Origin: Bradyrhizobium sp. YR681
GTDB taxonomy: Bacteria > Pseudomonadota > Alphaproteobacteria > Rhizobiales > Xanthobacteraceae
Assembly: GCF_000282615.1 (NCBI RefSeq)
Contig: NZ_AKIY01000188.1
Span: forward strand, 1-64,000
Direction: 5' to 3'
DNA: 64,000 nucleotides
Made by a program: the position numbers and the translations under genes
Notes under the pieces: model-generated
Databases searched by the model: none
What the model saw: the letters and a program-made list of their open reading frames with translations, nothing else
Told to the model about the DNA's origin: nothing
Part shown: one piece after another, positions 21,559 through 30,008 of the stretch
Layout: every line of letters begins with the position of its first letter
How positions within the stretch are numbered: the stretch's first letter is position 1

Positions 21559-22035
21559 ATGGCGACCGCAAAAAAGCCGAAGGAGACCAAGGCGGCCCAA
21601 AAGTTATCGCCGCTACTAAGGTCTGCGTTCGAAGTGCTGAACCACGGCCTTTGGCATTTTTTTAGAAGCGACACATCCACCGACATGAAGTTTGCCTTGC
21701 TCCACGTCGATCAGGCCATCGAGTTAATTCTGAAGGAGTGCGTGCGAGCGGCCGGCAAGTCTATCTACCGGAATCCCAAGGAGACTATCACTATTTGGGG
21801 AGCGTATGAGATCTTGGCGGGATTGAACGTGGTGATTCCCGAACGCGCAGATCTTGAGCTATTGCACGAAGAAAGAAACAGCATTCAGCACAAGTACGCG
21901 AACCCGACGGCGGACGACGCAGCATTCCACATAGATAAAGCTATGCGCTTCATACGACGATTCCTGACGGACCAATTGGGTATCGACGTAAAGGATTACG
22001 TATCGGCAGAATTTCTTGACCAACTGGACGACTGA
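21559..22035 (+). CDS. HEPN-like protein with RX4H motif, possible RNase toxin or sensor
   Basis: 158-residue all-helical protein. Residues 41-66 (MKFALLHVDQAIELILKECV) resemble the first HEPN helices. The segment LLHEERNSIQHKYANPTADDA contains R106-N-S-I-Q-H111, which fits the RX4-6H active-site signature of HEPN ribonucleases, with the usual Asn after Arg. A long helix with FHIDKAMRFIRRFL follows. HEPN proteins act in toxin-antitoxin, abortive infection and other defence systems, but some are inactive scaffolds. The gene sits 10 bases after the winged-helix-like gene and 61 before the membrane-protein gene. The HEPN call rests on motif and helix pattern only. Confidence 0.6.
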   Translation: MATAKKPKETKAAQKLSPLLRSAFEVLNHGLWHFFRSDTSTDMKFALLHVDQAIELILKECVRAAGKSIYRNPKETITIWGAYEILAGLNVVIPERADLELLHEERNSIQHKYANPTADDAAFHIDKAMRFIRRFLTDQLGIDVKDYVSAEFLDQLDD

Positions 22036-22096
22036 TAGAAACGGCACTGCCTGTTCAGCCCGCCCAATAACCAACAAGGATACCACAGGAAGTAAA

Positions 22097-22534
22097 ATGT
22101 CCGTTCGCTTCACGATCATCTACGCGAGCCTGTTCTTCGTCCTCTTAATCTTGGTCGCCTTTCTAACTGGCCCGCTATGGGGTCTCCGTTTGGACTACGA
22201 GAAAGGCCAGCAAATGCAGCTCATACAGCTATGTTTGCCAGTTTTCCTCTCTTATCTCGCGGCCGCAGTGTCTTATGCAACCGTAGGAAAGACGTTACCA
22301 GAGCCGACAGGCGAACGAGGAAAGATTTTGCGGCTGGTGACCCTCGGCGGTTTCACCATTTTCCTCGTCGGCGTCACCGTTTCAACATTGATGTACTTCG
22401 CAACCGCGAATGGCTGGTTAAAGAATGGAGGCTTAGATTTTGAGAAGTACAGCCTGACTCTCACCCTTTTACTCGGATTTTTGGGTAGCACCACGTCGAC
22501 CGTATCGACGTTCATCTTTTCGGCCAAGCAATAG
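22097..22534 (+). CDS. Hypothetical four-helix membrane protein
   Basis: 145 residues with four hydrophobic segments: about 6-28 (TIIYASLFFVLLILVAFL), 45-66 (LIQLCLPVFLSYLAAAVSY), 82-103 (VTLGGFTIFLVGVTVSTLMYF) and 119-140 (LTLTLLLGFLGSTTSTVSTF). The soluble loops are short, with a basic loop after helix two (GERGKILR). No family recognised. ATG 22097 follows AGGA at normal distance; a longer opening from 22016 overlaps the HEPN-like gene and lacks a ribosome site. A 15-base gap to the next gene suggests co-transcription. A membrane effector or anchor is one possible role in a defence-like cassette; this is speculation. Confidence 0.65.
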   Translation: MSVRFTIIYASLFFVLLILVAFLTGPLWGLRLDYEKGQQMQLIQLCLPVFLSYLAAAVSYATVGKTLPEPTGERGKILRLVTLGGFTIFLVGVTVSTLMYFATANGWLKNGGLDFEKYSLTLTLLLGFLGSTTSTVSTFIFSAKQ

Positions 22535-22549
22535 AAAGGCCGTAGGAAG

Positions 22550-23689
22550 ATGATAAGAGTTTATCTTCTTTGCACAATCACGATGATCATAGCAACGGCT
22601 ACAGCTGTTGCCGCGAAGGACTCGTCACTCGCACCGACTCATCTCTGCTATTTTTTCAAGACGCTATTGCCCTGCGCCAAGCTTCGAGCGCCAATATCGC
22701 TAGAAGGATTTCAAAAGGTTAACTACCGCCCGACCAAGTGGATACCGCTTTGGCCCAAAAACACTGCCTTCGGAGGCGACGACAATAGCGACGCAAAGCT
22801 TCAGCCGGATTATTACAACCGAGCAATTCCATTCAACCCGATGCAACCAAACATCGAGTCGGTCGACCTGAACTCCGACATATTCGGTGCGAGCTTCGTG
22901 GACAACGAACTCTCCAGAATATCGAGTTGGATGTTGCCCCAAGAGAAGTATGCACTGGCGCTAGTCGATTCCTCCAAAGTGTTTCGCGCTCCTCAAATTC
23001 TTGAACTTTGGAAGCAATCGTTGAAGTCCGGCTTACATTGTGAGCAACATGCAACAGAATACACTGCAGGCCCCGCAGTTGAGCGCTTTTGTGCCTTCAC
23101 ACGACTATCTTCCAAGAAGAAGATAGCACCGCTCGAATATTGCACGTACGAAGTAGACGTCCCATCCAATATCAGGGGTGAAATGACGTGCACAGTGGTT
23201 GCAGAGATCTCAGATGCCTCCTCAAAGCTATTGGCGGCGCGCTACGTTTATTATGACTTCAGCGGCGGTGACTATGCGGGACAGTTTCGATGCCAATTCG
23301 ATCGTATGACCCTTGATCAAGCTAGCGATCAGTTGCGCAATTTTGTCAGACAAAGGTTCGGCGCGTCTTCGAAATACTTCGCCCTCCCGGACGAGGGCGG
23401 AGGCTTCAGATTTAGGGCCGAGGGAATCAATGTTGAAGACAAGGAGGAGCGCATGTTCGTGCGAACAGCACTCTCTGGGAGCATGAGCCTTGACCTACGC
23501 AAAAAAGGGCGCACGCCAGCCGTCTCGATTTTTCTGGACGCTTGGTTCAGCGTAAGCGCGCAAGCAAGTGACGATATTATCAGCTATCGAGAGCCCAGCT
23601 CCGCGATGGGCAATCGGCTGCGCAATCACTTTGAGGATACCCTTAAGAGTTTCATGAACAATGGTTCTTCATGTTGGTTCGATGGTTGA
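22550..23689 (+). CDS. Secreted orphan protein
   Basis: 379 residues. N-terminal signal peptide (MIRVYLLCTITMIIATATAV, cleavage probably after AVAA) and a long soluble domain with cysteines (LCYFFKTLLPCAK, GLHCEQH, RFCAF, EYCTYEVD, EMTCTVV, FRCQFD, SSCWFDG) compatible with periplasmic disulphides. No recognised motif or membrane anchor beyond the signal. Last gene of the AT-rich cassette, 15 bases after the membrane-protein gene and on the same strand. The 240 bases after it hold no gene I can support. Confidence 0.65.
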   Translation: MIRVYLLCTITMIIATATAVAAKDSSLAPTHLCYFFKTLLPCAKLRAPISLEGFQKVNYRPTKWIPLWPKNTAFGGDDNSDAKLQPDYYNRAIPFNPMQPNIESVDLNSDIFGASFVDNELSRISSWMLPQEKYALALVDSSKVFRAPQILELWKQSLKSGLHCEQHATEYTAGPAVERFCAFTRLSSKKKIAPLEYCTYEVDVPSNIRGEMTCTVVAEISDASSKLLAARYVYYDFSGGDYAGQFRCQFDRMTLDQASDQLRNFVRQRFGASSKYFALPDEGGGFRFRAEGINVEDKEERMFVRTALSGSMSLDLRKKGRTPAVSIFLDAWFSVSAQASDDIISYREPSSAMGNRLRNHFEDTLKSFMNNGSSCWFDG

Positions 23690-23929
23690 CACGCAGCCTC
23701 TCGCCGCTCGGAAGCCCATCCCCTAACCGTTCTCGCCTACTCTTGCGGCCGCCCTATATTCGACTTGACGCAGCGCTCTAGGCCCGCATTTACCGGCAAG
23801 CTTGACTAGGTGGGGATGAACGCTAACTTCTAGCCCACGAGACAGACGGCGACTAGCGCCATATAGCGCGGCCTCTCTCCAGAGCATGCAATGAAGGCGG
23901 TGCTTTTAAGCGAGCCTGTTACCGTATAC

Positions 23930-24523
23930 CTACTCGATGATCGGCACGTGCTTCGCTGCATCGCGCGGCGCCGTGCCGTCGAGGCGCGGATCGTCGGCCA
24001 CCTCGATCTGCCGGCGGAACGGGCGGAATCCGGAGCGCTGGTAGAACGCGACGGCCGAGGGATGGTCGAAGGTGCAGGTGTGCACCCAGACGCGGTTGGG
24101 CTCGCGTGACCAGGCGATCTCCAACGCGCGGTTCATCAGGAAGCGGGCGGCGCCCGTGCCGATCAAGCCAGCGGTGACGCCGAAATAGACCAGCTCGCAC
24201 TGGCCGCCCTCGCGGAAGTCGAGTTCAAGCAGGCCTTCGTCGCGGCCGGCCACGACAAGGGCGTAGACCTCTATCCCCGGTGCGTGGATGATTGCGGCGA
24301 GTTCGGCATCGTTCATGCGCGCCCGCGAGAACCACAGCCACTCCTCGCCGACGCGGCGGTGGAGATCGCGATACCAATCGAGCGTGGGTGCGTCGGCCTT
24401 GCGAAGCGTCCATGCGCCCGGCGGATCGTCACGGCGCGCGGGACGCTCCGTCATCTCCAGATGGGTCACGACGGCGGCGATCTTCCCGGCGGGGACGTCG
24501 GAATATCCGTCGGGGAGGATCAT
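23930..24523 (-). CDS. GNAT family N-acetyltransferase
   Basis: 197 residues. The second half is a GNAT fold: CELVYFGVTAGLIGTGAARFLMNRALEIA carries the acetyl-CoA-binding strand and the pyrophosphate loop (here GLIGTGAA in place of the common Q/RxxGxG/A), and VHTCTFDHPSAVAFYQRSGF is the standard C-terminal motif. The acceptor is unknown. GC and codon use are back to the chromosomal norm, so this marks the right side of the foreign segment. It could be transcribed with nothing else; glpK on the same strand lies upstream of it beyond a palindromic repeat. Confidence 0.88.
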   Translation of the reverse strand: MILPDGYSDVPAGKIAAVVTHLEMTERPARRDDPPGAWTLRKADAPTLDWYRDLHRRVGEEWLWFSRARMNDAELAAIIHAPGIEVYALVVAGRDEGLLELDFREGGQCELVYFGVTAGLIGTGAARFLMNRALEIAWSREPNRVWVHTCTFDHPSAVAFYQRSGFRPFRRQIEVADDPRLDGTAPRDAAKHVPIIE

Positions 24524-24586
24524 TCTGATTCCGTTTTGTTATGCATGGTGTTGAAACTTGAAGAGCGACGGCGATGCCTCCACTCG

Positions 24587-24672
24587 GTCATTGCGAGAGC
24601 AGCGAAGCAATCCAGACGCTTTCCGCGGAGACGGACTGGATTGCTTCGTCGCAAGCGCTCCTCGCAATGACG
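24587..24672. repeat. Palindromic intergenic repeat, family A, copy 2
   Basis: Inverted repeat of about 86 bases with outer arms GTCATTGCGAG / CTCGCAATGAC and inner arms AGCGAAGCAATCCAG / CTGGATTGCTTCG. It lies between the acetyltransferase gene and glpK. Confidence 0.85.
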
Positions 24673-24694
24673 GTGGGGAGGCTACTAGAGCGGC

Positions 24695-26200
24695 CTACCC
24701 TTCCCCCTCGTCGCTCGCCAGCACGCCCTTCACCGCGCGCGCCCAGCCGGCGAGCTTTCGCTCTCTTGTCGCCTGGCTCATGTTCGGCTTGAAGCGGTGC
24801 TCGAGGCGCCAATTGTCGGCGAACTTGGTCGGCTCGGGATAGACGCCGGCCGCAAGACCAGCGAGATAGGCGGCGCCCAGCGCCGTCGTCTCCTGGATCA
24901 CGGGGCGATCGACGGGGGCATCGAGGAGATCGGCGAGGCGCTGCATGGTCCAGTCGGAGGCGGTCATGCCGCCGTCGACGCGGAGGACCACACTTGCCGT
25001 TTCCGAGCTGGGCCAGTCCGCGCGCATCGCGGCCCAGAGGTCGAACGTCTGGTAGCAGACGCTTTCGAGTGCGGCATGCGCGAGTTCGGCCGGGCCGGTG
25101 TTGCGGGTGAGGCCGAACAGCGCGCCGCGCACACGCGGATTCCAGTAGGGCGCGCCCATGCCGACGAAGGCGGGGACGAGATAGACGCTCTGCATGGAGT
25201 CCGACTGGTCGGCAAGAGGTCCGGTCTCGGCGGCGTGCTTGATGATACCGAGGCCGTCGCGCAGCCATTGCACCGCGCTTCCCGCGACGAAGATCGAGCC
25301 TTCGAGCGCATAGGTACGCTTGCCGTCGAGCTGATAGGCGACGGTGGTGAGCAGCTTGTTCCTGGAGACGACGGGCGTGGTGCCGGTGTTGAGCAGCGCG
25401 AAGCAGCCGGTGCCGTAGGTGGACTTCATCATGCCCGGACGGAAGCAGGCTTGCCCGATGGTCGCGGCCTGCTGGTCTCCGGCGATGCCGGAGATGGCGA
25501 TGGCGCCGCCGAACAGGTCCGGCACGCTCTCGCCGAAGCGGGCGGAGGAATCCTTCACCTCGGGCAGCATCGAGCGCGGCACGCCGATGATCTCGAGGAG
25601 CTCGTCGTCCCACTGGCCGGTGTGGATGTTGAACAGCAGCGTGCGCGAGGCATTGGTGGCGTCGGTGGCGTGCACCTTGCCGCCGGTGAGGCGCCAGAGC
25701 AGGTAGCAGTCGACGGTGCCGAACATCAGCTCGCCGCGCGCGGCGCGACCGCGCGCGCCGGGAACGTGATCGAGAATCCAGGCGACCTTGGTGCCGGAAA
25801 AATAGGGATCGATGATCAGGCCGGTCTTCTGCGAGATCACGCCCTCGCGGCCGTCGGCCTTCAGTTTCGCGCAGATGTCGGCGGTGCGGCGGTCCTGCCA
25901 GACGATGGCGCGGTGCACGGCCTGCCCGGTGGCGCGGTCCCACACCACGGTGGTCTCGCGCTGGTTGGTGATGCCGATCGCGGCGATGTCCTTCGCCGTA
26001 ATGCCGGCCTGCTCGATCGCATCGCGGCAGACCATCACGGTCGAGGTCCAGATGTCGTCCGGCTCGTGCTCGACCCAGCCCGAGGCCGGAAAATGCTGCG
26101 GAAACTCCTGCTGCGCTTTTGCGGCGATCGAGATGTCGCTGCGGAAGACGATCGCGCGCGAGGACGTGGTGCCCTGGTCGATGGCGAGGATGAAAGACAT
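24695..26200 (-). CDS. glpK: Glycerol kinase
   Basis: 501 residues, FGGY carbohydrate kinase. It opens [19 protein letters not shown] (phosphate-1 loop) and has [49 protein letters not shown] and [12 protein letters not shown], all GlpK signatures. It phosphorylates glycerol to glycerol 3-phosphate in the cytoplasm. No glpF or glpD neighbour is present in the window, so it appears to be a stand-alone copy. Its product could feed from lipid turnover, but the beta-oxidation genes upstream are separated by palindromic repeats. Confidence 0.97.
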   Translation of the reverse strand: MSFILAIDQGTTSSRAIVFRSDISIAAKAQQEFPQHFPASGWVEHEPDDIWTSTVMVCRDAIEQAGITAKDIAAIGITNQRETTVVWDRATGQAVHRAIVWQDRRTADICAKLKADGREGVISQKTGLIIDPYFSGTKVAWILDHVPGARGRAARGELMFGTVDCYLLWRLTGGKVHATDATNASRTLLFNIHTGQWDDELLEIIGVPRSMLPEVKDSSARFGESVPDLFGGAIAISGIAGDQQAATIGQACFRPGMMKSTYGTGCFALLNTGTTPVVSRNKLLTTVAYQLDGKRTYALEGSIFVAGSAVQWLRDGLGIIKHAAETGPLADQSDSMQSVYLVPAFVGMGAPYWNPRVRGALFGLTRNTGPAELAHAALESVCYQTFDLWAAMRADWPSSETASVVLRVDGGMTASDWTMQRLADLLDAPVDRPVIQETTALGAAYLAGLAAGVYPEPTKFADNWRLEHRFKPNMSQATRERKLAGWARAVKGVLASDEGEG

Positions 26201-26304
26201 GGAAACTTACCTTGGCCGCTATCCCGGAGGGGATCATTGTGTCGCGCCAAAGGGAGCGGATTGGAGGCGGAAGGTCAAGATTGGATGCGGGCGTCTCGAC
26301 CGTT

Positions 26305-26455
26305 CCCTTCTCCCCTTGCGGGAGAAGGTGGCGCAAAGCGCCGGATGAGGGGTATGCTTCGGCGACCACAGCAGGAAGAGATTCACGCGCGGAGAGAACC
26401 CCTCACCCGTCTCGCCGCTCCGCGGCGATCCACCCTCTCCCGCAGGGGGAGAGGG
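26305..26455. repeat. Palindromic intergenic repeat, family D, copy 2
   Basis: Left hairpin CCTTCTCCCC / GGGAGAAGG and right hairpin CCCTCTCCC / GGGAGAGGG around the divergent centre with CCCCTCACCCGTC. It occupies most of the gap between glpK and the SDR gene. Confidence 0.75.
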
Positions 26456-26463
26456 AAAGAAGC

Positions 26464-27237
26464 CTACACCGCCGCCGTGGTCACGCCGCCGTCGATGACG
26501 ATGGTTTGCCCCGTCATGAAGCTCGACGCATCCGAGGCCAGATAGGCCACCGCGCCGGCGATCTCGTCGGGTTCGCCGATGCGACGGAGCGGGGTGGTGG
26601 CGGTGCGGCGCTTGAGGTTGGCTTCGTCTTCCCAGAGCGCGCGGGCGAAATCGGTCTTGACGAGGCCGGGCGCGATGCAATTGACGCGGACGCCTTTCGG
26701 GCCCCATTCGCCGGCGAGCGAGCGGCACAGCGCGAAGTCTGCGGCTTTCGAGATGCCGTAGGCGCCGATCACGGTGGAGCCGCGCAGGCCGCCGATCGAG
26801 GAGATGATGATCACGGAGCCGTTGCCGCGCTCGACCATTCCAGGGATCGCGAGCGCGGAGAGCCAGATGTTGCTCTTGACGTTCGAGCCCATGATCTTGT
26901 CGAAGGCTTCGTCCGTGATGTCGAGCAGCGGGCCGTAGTACGGATTCACGGCGGCATTGCAGACGAGGATGTCGATCTTGCCGTAGTGCTTGATCGTGCC
27001 GGAGATCAGCGCCTCGACCTCGGCCTTGCGCGCGATGTTGCAGGGGATGACGGTGGCATCGCCGCCCGCCGCGATGATGCCGTCGGCGACTTCCTTGCAA
27101 GCGTCGGCCTTGCGGGAGGACACCACGACCTTGGCACCGAGCTTTGCGAGCAGCTCGGCGGAGGAGCGGCCGATGCCGCGGCTGGAGCCGGTGACTATGG
27201 CGACCTTGCCGGTGAGATCGAAGGGGGTGTTTTTCAT
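26464..27237 (-). CDS. SDR family oxidoreductase
   Basis: 257-residue short-chain dehydrogenase. Cofactor motif TGSSRGIG (near residue 14), NNAG-equivalent CNAAVNPYYG, catalytic Ser in IIISSIGG, Tyr and Lys in YGISKAA, and the C-terminal GQTIVIDGG. It probably uses NAD(P)H on a hydroxyacyl or similar substrate. I chose ATG 27237 (MKNTPFDLTGKVAIVTG) with GAGG upstream; a longer opening to 27264 lacks a ribosome site. It is the last gene of the minus-strand beta-oxidation block, but a family A palindrome separates it from the acyl-CoA dehydrogenase. Confidence 0.92.
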   Translation of the reverse strand: MKNTPFDLTGKVAIVTGSSRGIGRSSAELLAKLGAKVVVSSRKADACKEVADGIIAAGGDATVIPCNIARKAEVEALISGTIKHYGKIDILVCNAAVNPYYGPLLDITDEAFDKIMGSNVKSNIWLSALAIPGMVERGNGSVIIISSIGGLRGSTVIGAYGISKAADFALCRSLAGEWGPKGVRVNCIAPGLVKTDFARALWEDEANLKRRTATTPLRRIGEPDEIAGAVAYLASDASSFMTGQTIVIDGGVTTAAV

Positions 27238-27265
27238 TGGTGTTGCCTCGTTGATACCGCGCACT

Positions 27266-27351
27266 CGTCATTGCGAGCGAAGCGAAGCAATCCAGAGTCT
27301 TACCGCGGAGGCAGTCTGGATTGCTTCGTCGCTGCGCTCCTCGCAATGACG
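27266..27351. repeat. Palindromic intergenic repeat, family A, copy 3
   Basis: Inverted repeat with arms CGTCATTGCGAGCGAAGCG and the matching CGCTCCTCGCAATGACG, inner arms AGCAATCCAGA / TCTGGATTGCT. It begins 29 bases upstream of the SDR start and ends 10 bases before the stop of the acyl-CoA dehydrogenase gene. Confidence 0.85.
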
Positions 27352-27361
27352 AAGGAGAGAC

Positions 27362-28504
27362 CTAGATCAACCCGCCCGCATCCGCGACGCGGCGCTGGTG
27401 GTAGTCGGTGTCGCCGAACGAGTTCTCGATCATGGTGAGGCGCTTGAAGTAGTGGCCGATCTTCGCCTCCATGGTCATGCCGATGCCGCCGTGGAGCTGG
27501 ATCGACTGCTGGCCCACGAACTTCAGCGACTTGCCGATCTGGACCTTGGCGGCGGCGATCGCGTTGGAGCGCTCGTGAGCGTCCTCGAAATCACCGGCCA
27601 TGGTCGCGAACATCGACATCGAGCGCGCCTGCTCGGCGGCGACGAACATGTCGGAGGCGCGGTGCTGGAGCGACTGGAACGAGCCGATCGCGACGCCAAA
27701 TTGCTTGCGCGTCTTGATGTACTCGACCGTGGTCTTGAGCGACTCGTCCATCAGGCCGACGGCCTCGGCGCAGAGCGCGATGCGGGCTTCGTCCACCACA
27801 CGCTCGATGAGGGCGAGCGAGTCGTCGGGATTGCCGAGTGCGGCATCGGCTCCCACCTCGACACCCGTGAAGGTGATGTCGGCGGCGTGCAGGCCGTCCT
27901 GCGTCGGGTACGACTTCTTGGTGACGCCCTTGGCATTCGCCGGCACCAGGAACACGCCGATGCCGGTCTTGTCGCGGCGGTCGCCCTTGGTGCGCGCGGT
28001 GACGATGAGGGTGTCGGCATTCTCACCGTTCAGCACGACGAATTTTTCGCCGTCGATGACCCAGCCGTCGCCTTTCTTCTTCGCGGTCGTCGAGACGTCG
28101 AACAGGTCGTAGCGCGAGTTCTTCTCGAGCTGGGCGAACGCCAGCGTCTTGCTGCCGTCAATGATCCCGGACACATGCGCGGCCTTCTGCGCATCGCTGC
28201 CCGCATGGCGCAGGAAGCCGCCGCCGATCACGACGGTTGCGAGATACGGCTCGAGCACCAGCGCCTTGCCGAGCGCTTCCATCACGATCATGGTCTCGAC
28301 GCCGCCGCCGCCGAAGCCGCCATCGGCTTCCGCGAAGGGCAGGCCCAGCAGGCCCTGCTCGGCGAGCTTGCCCCAGACGGCTTTGCTCCAGCCGCCCTTC
28401 TCCTTCATGTACTTCTTGCGGCTCTCGAAATCGTAGGAGTCGGTCAGCAGGCCGTCGATGCTATCCTTGAGAAGCCGCTGCTCCTCGTTCAGATCAAAAT
28501 CCAT
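27362..28504 (-). CDS. Acyl-CoA dehydrogenase
   Basis: 380 residues, FAD-dependent acyl-CoA dehydrogenase fold: MDFDLNEEQRLLKDSIDGL opening, middle beta domain with WVIDGEKFVVLNGENAD, and C-terminal helices with YIKTRKQFGVAIGSFQSLQHRASDM and LHGGIGMTMEAKIGHYFKRL. It oxidises acyl-CoA to trans-2-enoyl-CoA and passes electrons to ETF. ATG 28504 follows GGAGAG at good distance. It neighbours a second acyl-CoA dehydrogenase at 28668; the pair may form one heteromeric enzyme, as seen for paired acyl-CoA dehydrogenases in several catabolic clusters. That pairing is inference. Confidence 0.93.
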   Translation of the reverse strand: MDFDLNEEQRLLKDSIDGLLTDSYDFESRKKYMKEKGGWSKAVWGKLAEQGLLGLPFAEADGGFGGGGVETMIVMEALGKALVLEPYLATVVIGGGFLRHAGSDAQKAAHVSGIIDGSKTLAFAQLEKNSRYDLFDVSTTAKKKGDGWVIDGEKFVVLNGENADTLIVTARTKGDRRDKTGIGVFLVPANAKGVTKKSYPTQDGLHAADITFTGVEVGADAALGNPDDSLALIERVVDEARIALCAEAVGLMDESLKTTVEYIKTRKQFGVAIGSFQSLQHRASDMFVAAEQARSMSMFATMAGDFEDAHERSNAIAAAKVQIGKSLKFVGQQSIQLHGGIGMTMEAKIGHYFKRLTMIENSFGDTDYHQRRVADAGGLI

Positions 28505-28554
28505 GTTTCTCTCCAAATCGGCGGGAATTGCCCTGCCGTCGCCTCACCCTCAGA

Positions 28555-28651
28555 CGTCATCCCCGCGAAGGCGGGGATCCAGTAAACGCAGCCGCCTGCC
28601 GTACTCACGACTGCCGCGGCGTACTGGGTCCCCCGCCTTCGCGGGGGACGA
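28555..28651. repeat. Palindromic intergenic repeat, family B, copy 1
   Basis: Outer arms CGTCATCCCCGCGAAGGCGG and CCGCCTTCGCGGGGGACG, inner arms CCAGTA / TACTGG. A second copy lies at 52205. It fills the gap between the two acyl-CoA dehydrogenase genes. Confidence 0.85.
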
Positions 28652-28667
28652 CACCGTCATCGTTGAC

Positions 28668-29858
28668 TCACAGCCCCAGCACCGCCTTGGCGATGATGTT
28701 GCGCTGGATCTCGTTGGAGCCGCCGTAGATCGAGACCTTGCGGTTGTTGAAATAGCTCGGCGCGATCTGGGCGGTCCAGTCCATGGCTTCGTTGGAGCCG
28801 TCGTCGCCGTGCAGATCGTAGGGCGCGGCGAACGGGCCGATCACTTCCATGAGCAGCTCGGTGGTGGTCTGCTGGATCTCGGAGCCCTTGATCTTCAGCA
28901 CCGATGAGGCCGGATTGGGCTTGCCCTTGCCGTGCTTGCCCTCGTCGGCGACGACGCGGAGCTGGGTCAGCTCGAGCGCCTTCAGCTCGATCTCGCAGGC
29001 CGCCAGCTTCTCGCGGAACGCGGCATCCTGGATGATCGGCTTGCCGCCCGACTCGACCTTGCCGGCGAGATCGCGGATGCGGCGCAGACGTTCCTTGGAG
29101 ACGCCGACCCGGGCGATGCCGGTGCGCTCATTGCCGAGCAGGAATTTTGCGTAATCCCAGCCCTTGTTCTCCTCGCCGATCAGGTTCTCGATGGGCACCT
29201 CGACGTCGTCGAAGAAGACTTCGTTGACCTCGACGCCGCCGTCGATGGTCTGGATCGGGCGCACGGTGACGCCCTTCGACTTCATCGAGAACACGATGAA
29301 GGAGATGCCCATCTGCTTCTTGGCGGTCGCATCGGTGCGGCAGAGGCAGAAGATCATGTCAGCGTGCTGGGCCAGCGTGGTCCAGGTCTTCTGGCCGTTG
29401 ATGATCCATTTGTCGCCCTTGCGCTCGGCCTTGGTCTTGAGCGAGGCGAGGTCGGAGCCGGAGCCGGGCTCGGAGAAGCCCTGGCACCACCAATCGTCGA
29501 CATTGGCGATGCGCGGCAGATACTGCTTCTTCTGCTCTTCATTGCCGAAGGTGTAGATGACCGGGCCGACCATGCTGACGCCGAAGGCGAGCGGCTGCGG
29601 CGCCGGATAGGACTGCAGCTCCTCGTTGAAGATGTAGTGCTGCACCGAGGTCCATCCCGTGCCGCCATACTGCGTCGGCCAGTGGCTGGTGCCCCAGCCC
29701 TTCTTGTTGAGGATGCGCCACCAGGTCACCATCTCGTCCTTCGAGAGGTGACGGCCCTCGACCAGCTTGCGCCGCGTGTCCGGCGGCACGTTGTCGCGGA
29801 AGAACGAACGCACTTCCTCGCGAAACGCCTGCTCTTCTTTCGTGAATGCGAGATCCAT
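28668..29858 (-). CDS. Acyl-CoA dehydrogenase
   Basis: 396 residues. MDLAFTKEEQAFREEVRSFF opening; CQGFSEPGSGSDLASLKTKA is the FAD/substrate loop; KWIINGQKTWTTLAQHAD in the beta domain; C-terminal SIYGGSNEIQRNIIAKAVLG is the standard ending of this family. Same reaction class as the neighbour at 27362. ATG 29858 follows AGGAGGATCC, a very strong ribosome site. Together with thiolase, ligase and the FadB-like fusion it supplies all beta-oxidation steps. Substrate chain length cannot be read from sequence. Confidence 0.94.
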   Translation of the reverse strand: MDLAFTKEEQAFREEVRSFFRDNVPPDTRRKLVEGRHLSKDEMVTWWRILNKKGWGTSHWPTQYGGTGWTSVQHYIFNEELQSYPAPQPLAFGVSMVGPVIYTFGNEEQKKQYLPRIANVDDWWCQGFSEPGSGSDLASLKTKAERKGDKWIINGQKTWTTLAQHADMIFCLCRTDATAKKQMGISFIVFSMKSKGVTVRPIQTIDGGVEVNEVFFDDVEVPIENLIGEENKGWDYAKFLLGNERTGIARVGVSKERLRRIRDLAGKVESGGKPIIQDAAFREKLAACEIELKALELTQLRVVADEGKHGKGKPNPASSVLKIKGSEIQQTTTELLMEVIGPFAAPYDLHGDDGSNEAMDWTAQIAPSYFNNRKVSIYGGSNEIQRNIIAKAVLGL

Positions 29859-29899
29859 TGGATCCTCCTGTGAGCGAATTTTATTCTTACCAAACCCGC

Positions 29900-30002
29900 T
29901 GTCATTCCGGGATGCGCCGTAAGGCGCAGGCCCGGAATCCATATCCCCGACTGGTGACTATGGATTCCGGGCTAGCCGCTTCGCGGCGCCCCGGAATGGC
30001 AG
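29900..30002. repeat. Palindromic intergenic repeat, family E, copy 1
   Basis: Outer arms TGTCATTCCGGG / CCCCGGAATGGCA, inner arms CCCGGAATCCAT / ATGGATTCCGGG, with GCGCCGTAAGGCGC hairpin on the left side. It lies between the thiolase stop and the acyl-CoA dehydrogenase start. Confidence 0.8.
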
Positions 30003-30008
30003 AAACAT

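Noticed and set aside
23690..23929. Possible tRNA fragment or attachment site at the right edge of the AT-rich cassette
   Set aside because: I found no cloverleaf and no convincing direct repeat with the left edge near 20930; the partial likeness of GGTGTTTTCGG and GGTGCTTTTAAGCG is too weak.
26234..27346. 370-residue minus frame overlapping the SDR gene
   Set aside because: It is a shifted reading of the SDR gene and adjoining repeats; composition is Arg/His-rich and the SDR motifs lie in the other frame.
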